64,000 nt of DNA from Cercozoa sp. M6MM (Eukaryota; Endomyxa: Ascetosporea): NCBI GenBank assembly GCA_040357565.1, contig JBDODJ010000029.1; one strand, 5' to 3'. Below are positions 59,913-64,000 of the stretch, in pieces. A program made the position numbers and the translations under genes. Every line of letters begins with the position of its first letter. Positions within the stretch are counted from its first letter, which is position 1. Under the pieces are notes generated by a model that was not told the origin of the DNA, ran no database searches, and worked only from the letters and a program-made list of their open reading frames with translations.

Positions 59913-62900
59913 GCACGCACGCACACACACACCTGCTAACCTTCTACCCCACCCCCACCCTCTAACCCTCTGGACAGGTAACACGTGCGGCTACGCAAGA
60001 GGAACGCACGGCGCACGTCGATGCAGCGTTGGCGGCGCTGGAGGTCGAGCTCGGTCTGAGCGAGGTCCAGTCGAGTGCTTCCCTGGTACCCTCTGTGCAC
60101 CTTGCTTCCCTTGCCTACCACACTGGCTGTACAGGTGGCTACTGCGAGTCGGCCAACCTTCTTGCTGCTGTTTGGTGATGGTACCGAGTGCACGTGCTAC
60201 TGAGTGAGTGAGTGGCTTACTGAGTGCATGTGCGACTGACTAACTGACTGATTAAGTGGGGTGAATACAGACACGTGCGTGTCGGCGCAGTGGCGGCAGC
60301 GCTGGCCGGTGCTGTTGCTGCCGCCGTCGCTGACGTCGTTGCTGCAGCTGCGTCTGCCCGAGGGCGCCTCGCTGGACCTGTGTCCCGACACTCGTACTGC
60401 CTGTGTTGACCCCCCACCCTAGGTTGCTACTGGTACATGTACCTGTAGAGGAGGACGTGCTGGGCGATGCCTCCGTGCGCGCAGCAGTACTGCACCTTTC
60501 TTTTCCCTTTCCTTCTCTCTTTACCCCCCTCCGCCCACACCCCCCCCCGCGTAGACCAAGAGGATGGCGCACGTGCTGTGCTCGTTGTTGAGTGTGGGTC
60601 GTCTAGACGACGATCTGTACCGTGCTGGTAACTATGTTTTGTCTGTCTTTCTGTCTGTCTGTCTACCTGGCTACCTAGCTACCTGTTCGTGTGTGTGTGT
60701 GTGAGAGAGAGAGAGTGTGTGTGTGTGTGTGTGTGTGTGAGTAGCTGAGGCAGCCGACAAGGCGGCGTTGCCGATCGGTCTGATGCCGCTGGGTTCCGAG
60801 GTAGCGACACTCCCCGACCTCTGTACTCCCTTACCCCCCCTCTCCCGCGCAGCGACAGGCGCGTGTGTGCGCCGACCTGGCATTGGCGAGGCAGCTGCAG
60901 TCGCAGCGTCACCTGCTCTGGTACGTACTGGGTGCGAACCCACTGAGTGACCACCTGTCACGTGACCCACTAACTGAGTGACCGTGAGTGCCCACGTGGA
61001 CAGGTCGTGCGCAACGTCGCAGGCGGACTTCTGGCAGGTGGGCGACCCGTGGATGACGGGCCAGGGCGCCGGCGGCCGCATGGACCTCGGCGGCACCGAC
61101 TCGCCCAGCGACTGGGTCACCGACGTGGCTACACTGTCCACGGTACAGATGGACCGCTTGCTGGACATGCACAGTACACACATACACTTTGTTCTTGCCA
61201 GGGCGGCGCTCTTGTGGACGTGACGCGACTCGCGCAGTGTGAACGCATGCAGCAGTCGCAGGGTAATTTACCCCCCCCCCCCCCCTCAACATACACATAC
61301 ACGCCCAATGCATTTGTGTCTGTGTGCGGCAGGTGCGACAAAGCAGCACATTGACGAGGAGATGGAGGACGTATCTCTTCTCTCTATTCCTTACCCCCCC
61401 CCCCCCATTGGGATGCTATGTATACAGGGCAAGCATGCCAAGGTCGTGCTGCACAGTGGCTCTGTTGTCTCTCACAGGTACAGTGCGTCACGTTCTTACC
61501 CCCTGTCCTACCCCAACCCTCCTTCGAGTGCAGCGGGTGCTACCGCCGCGTGTGCGCCGAGATCGCCGTGCGCGACCTGGCCGTCAACTGCGTGCTGCTG
61601 GCGGATGTGCTGGACAGTGTCGATACCGACGACGGTATGCCTTCCGCGCGGAGGCATGCTCAAGAACAACTACGTTTGTGTGTTGTGCAGACACTGAGGC
61701 AGCGGACACGGCCACATTGAACATGCACAGCATGCACGTGAATGCCAAGTACCCTCTACTATCCACCCGACTCTTTTTGACTGACTAACTGAGTGGTGTC
61801 AACAGGGAGGAAACCGTCTCAGGTCGCGCCTTGCGCAAGCAGACGCAAAAGTGGCAACAGGAGCAGCGAAAGCGAGGTAGTCATGACTTACCCCCCCCCC
61901 CCCCCCTGCTACCCATTGCGTGTGACCAGGAGCGTCGCTGGAGGCGCTGCTGCCGAGCGAGAACGCCGCGGCGGCGCTGCCGTCATTCGCGGCACTGCGA
62001 CTCGTGCTGCGTCGCTGGATGTGCGCTTTCTCCCCGTCCGTGTGTCCCGTCCATCTGTTCCGTCCATGTGTTCGTGTCCATTTGTGTAGGAAGAGACACA
62101 TCTCGTCCGAATGTCCGTTCTCGTTGCGACTGGTAACTCACGCACACGTATGTGTATGTGTGTATGTATGTATGCTTGTGTGTGTATGCTTGTGTTTATG
62201 TGTGTATATGTATGCTTGTGTGTATGTATGCTTGTGTGTATGCTTGTGTGTGTAGTTGCGGGAGTTCGCGCAGTGGCTACAAGGCGGCGCCGACGGCTGC
62301 TCGTGGCTGCAGGAACCGCAGCTGCGCGTCGTCGTCGAGCGACTGCAGAAGCGGTGTCTCTACCTGCTGGTCACGCAGGTACACTCACTCTGGGCACACA
62401 CTCTGCCTTTACCCCCCCCCCCCCTCAGTTGAAAAAACTCGGTGTGCGTGTGATCAATGCGACGTCGACGCATCTGTTGGTGGCCACGTCGCGCACTTCC
62501 GTAGCTTCCCCGTATCCCCCCCCCACCCCCCTCCCCCCCCCCCCCCCCGTGTAGTTGGAGGCGGCACAGCGCAACGTTGCGTTTTGTCTGAACGCGTTGC
62601 GGCAGCACGAGTGCTTCGCATGGCTCACGTTGGAGCCGCGGTAACTGTTTACCCTCCCCCGTAGTCCATGATATACCTGGAATGTACAGACGGTGGTACA
62701 CGTCGCTGGTGTACCTGGACTCGAGCAACTTTGGCGGTCTCTGCGTGTCTGACACTGATGGCGAAGGCACTCAGGAGACGGTGCTGCAGGGCACGTGGTC
62801 ACTGTGTGATCACTTTGATGCACCGTCCTGTCGACAGCAGTTCTTGCGCTGTCTCGATGTGTTCCTGCGCGATCCCTGCGATTTCCTGGAGTAGGCCTAC

Positions 62901-64000
62901 CCCCGCTGTTACTTTCTGAGTATCTCATGTGCCATTGTAGCAAGCTGGAAGCAGGCGACGAGGAGGCCATTGCGTCTGTGCCCAGTACATTTACCTACTG
63001 GGGAAGGTAGATAGTCGGGGGGATGAGAGGGAGTGGATGGTAGGGTGTACTGACCTGGTCATGTGTAGACCTGGCACTGTCGCTGCAGCAGCGCGCGCAG
63101 CACGCCGACGTGCTGCGACTGACGGAGCGCGACCGCGGCGCGGCGCTGAGCGAATTCCTGGGCGCCGTCTTCTGGCCGCAGTGGGCGCGCCGACTCACGC
63201 GCGTCGTCGATCTGCTGCAGCAGCGTGCCGAGGGTATCCTTGACCCTCCCCACCCCTCACCCCTCACCTTTACCACACACACGCACATGCGCGCACACAT
63301 ATATATATATATATACACCGTTAGACGACGAGAAGGACGATCTGCGCCGTCTGGTGGTGCTGCTGTGTCAGGTCATGTCGCTTGACACGGCGCTGCTGGA
63401 TGCGTGCTCGTCTGACAGTGGTATATGCGCGTCCTTTACCTGCTTTCCCCCTACGCCTTACCCCTCCCCCCCCCCCGTGGCAGAGCAAGAGGCAGGTGTC
63501 GAGGAGGCGAACACGGCGGCAGAGAGCGTCGATGTCGTGACGCAGCTAAAGGCATCGCTGCTGCGACTCATCGGACTCCGCATACACCAGGTTTACGCAT
63601 ATCGAATTGGAAGGAGGGGCACCTTCATACATACTTGTGTTTGCATGTATGTGAGTAGGCAGCGGCACGGTTCGTGTACCCGCCGGCGGCACTCAAGCTG
63701 CGTCATGTGCCGTGTCGTACGGTACCCTGTGCTGTACCCGCCCCCTCCCGCTGGTATACCTCCATGTTCCTTCGCCTGCACAGTGTGAGACAGTGGTGGA
63801 CCTGGCGCTGCTGCCGTCGAGTGCAAGCGACGCCGCCGCCGAGAGCGAGCACGGGTCGAGTGGACCCGTGTGTCAGGTGTGCCACTCGGCGCTGGACACG
63901 GAGCTCGTCGAGGATCGCCTGCTGCAGCTGCTGCGCGCCCTGATGGCGGTACACCCTATTGCTGTGTATCTGTGTGTCTGTGTGTCTGTGTGTCTGTGTG
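49837..64000 (+). CDS. POLE: DNA polymerase epsilon catalytic subunit, 3' end beyond window
   Basis: Leading-strand polymerase. Start [20 protein letters not shown] (49837). Exonuclease motifs intact: [16 protein letters not shown] (Exo I), [12 protein letters not shown] (Exo II), [18 protein letters not shown] (Exo III, joined over an intron). Polymerase motifs: [20 protein letters not shown] (A), [12 protein letters not shown] (B), LELDTDGIW (C, Asp-Thr-Asp). CysX iron-sulfur cysteines present: C-A-Q-C, C-K-R and V-C-Q-R-E-N. The inactive second polymerase fold is also visible: [11 protein letters not shown] and YLDSSNFGG near 61.5-62.7 kb. At the end [20 protein letters not shown] starts the C-terminal zinc module, which continues past 64000. 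Well over 50 introns. Two 100-N gaps (53474-53573, 55727-55826) lie in introns, so the coding sequence is intact. A (CT)n intron at 59808 has a 10-N gap. Confidence 0.97.
52921..52970 (+). other. C-run/G-run hairpin inside a POLE intron
   Basis: Nine C, a G-C step, then 17 G, and after a short spacer 13 C, in the intron between SVSDALAT and YHLYMKY. On RNA this could fold as a very stable stem; G-quadruplex formation is also possible. The G-run on the coding strand is the reverse of the usual C-rich filler of this genome, so an assembly artefact should be excluded. Confidence 0.6.
53474..53573. other. Assembly gap, 100 N, in a POLE intron
   Basis: Gap starts 17 bases after a GT donor following ETYIGGH and ends in the C-run before an acceptor. 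Confidence 0.99.
55727..55826. other. Assembly gap, 100 N, in a POLE intron
   Basis: Gap lies between the donor after LELDTDGIW and the acceptor before [13 protein letters not shown]. Confidence 0.99.
57180..57252. repeat. (TG)n in POLE intron
   Basis: TG/TC mixed repeat on the coding strand, one of several in POLE introns (also 50840-50890). Confidence 0.9.
58514..58580. repeat. (TG)n in POLE intron
   Basis: About 33 TG units on the coding strand. Confidence 0.95.
59808..59910. repeat. (CT)n with 10-N gap in POLE intron
   Basis: CT units on the coding strand, interrupted by N at 59853-59862. Confidence 0.95.

Noticed and set aside
1-64000. CRISPR arrays, insertion sequences, transposons or bacterial operons.
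   Set aside because: No spaced direct-repeat arrays, transposase motifs or LTRs were seen, and gene structure is eukaryotic.

Overview
The window is nuclear DNA from an intron-rich eukaryote, very probably a unicellular protist. I cannot assign the lineage. Evidence: nearly every gene is split into exons of about 50-250 bases by short GT...AG introns (often 50-150 bases), genes are packed on both strands, TAA/TAG/TGA are all used as stops, and the recognisable products are eukaryote-specific (RNA lariat debranching enzyme, TAF2, GPN-loop GTPase, V-ATPase subunit F, DNA polymerase epsilon, R2R3-Myb). Introns carry a distinctive coding-strand C/T-rich filler built from TTTACCCC-like units, or TG/TA/CT microsatellites. 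This filler marks gene orientation clearly (TTTACCCC on + means a + gene; GGGGTAAA on + means a - gene). Sequence gaps of 10 N sit inside microsatellites and gaps of 100 N mostly inside introns.

Layout. 1-1.1 kb: part of an unrecognised - strand gene. 1.4-4.9 kb (+): DBR1 with an RGG-rich N-terminal extension. 5.7-7.9 kb (+): unrecognised multi-pass membrane protein. 8.2-11.1 kb (-): a BSD-domain segment that splices in frame into a complete Gfo/Idh/MocA oxidoreductase, an apparent fusion. 11.5-13.1 kb (+): helical protein of unknown function. 13.2-14.8 kb (-): GPN2-like GTPase. 15.0-18.1 kb (-): a DH-PH RhoGEF that continues into a proline-rich, WH2 and acidic tail, another apparent fusion. 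18.3-20.4 kb (+): WW/coiled-coil protein. 20.8-22.2 kb (-): NIP30/PSME3IP1-like protein. 22.5-25.2 kb (-): R2R3-Myb with polyQ. 26.9-29.6 kb (-): MOCS1-type MoaA-MoaC fusion. 30.0-34.2 kb: an inverted duplication (arms about 0.8 kb) of a small single-TM protein gene around a coiled-coil gene. 34.5-44.0 kb (-): TAF2. 44.3-46.4 kb (-): unrecognised protein. 46.6-47.2 kb (+): V-ATPase subunit F. 47.9-49.2 kb (-): Ser/Pro-rich unknown. 49.8 kb to the window end (+): DNA polymerase epsilon catalytic subunit, with its C-terminal zinc module running off the edge.

The neighbours do not form one pathway; they are mostly housekeeping genes, and several pairs are divergent across short intergenic spacers (175-640 bases). 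The features most worth following are the two domain fusions (RhoGEF-WH2/acidic and BSD-Gfo/Idh), the intron architecture (tandem branch-point-like units, coding-strand bias of repeats, a non-GTAAGT donor consensus) found beside an unusual lariat debranching enzyme, and the inverted duplication. All gene models were assembled by eye from splice consensus and reading-frame continuity, so exact exon edges and some start codons are provisional.
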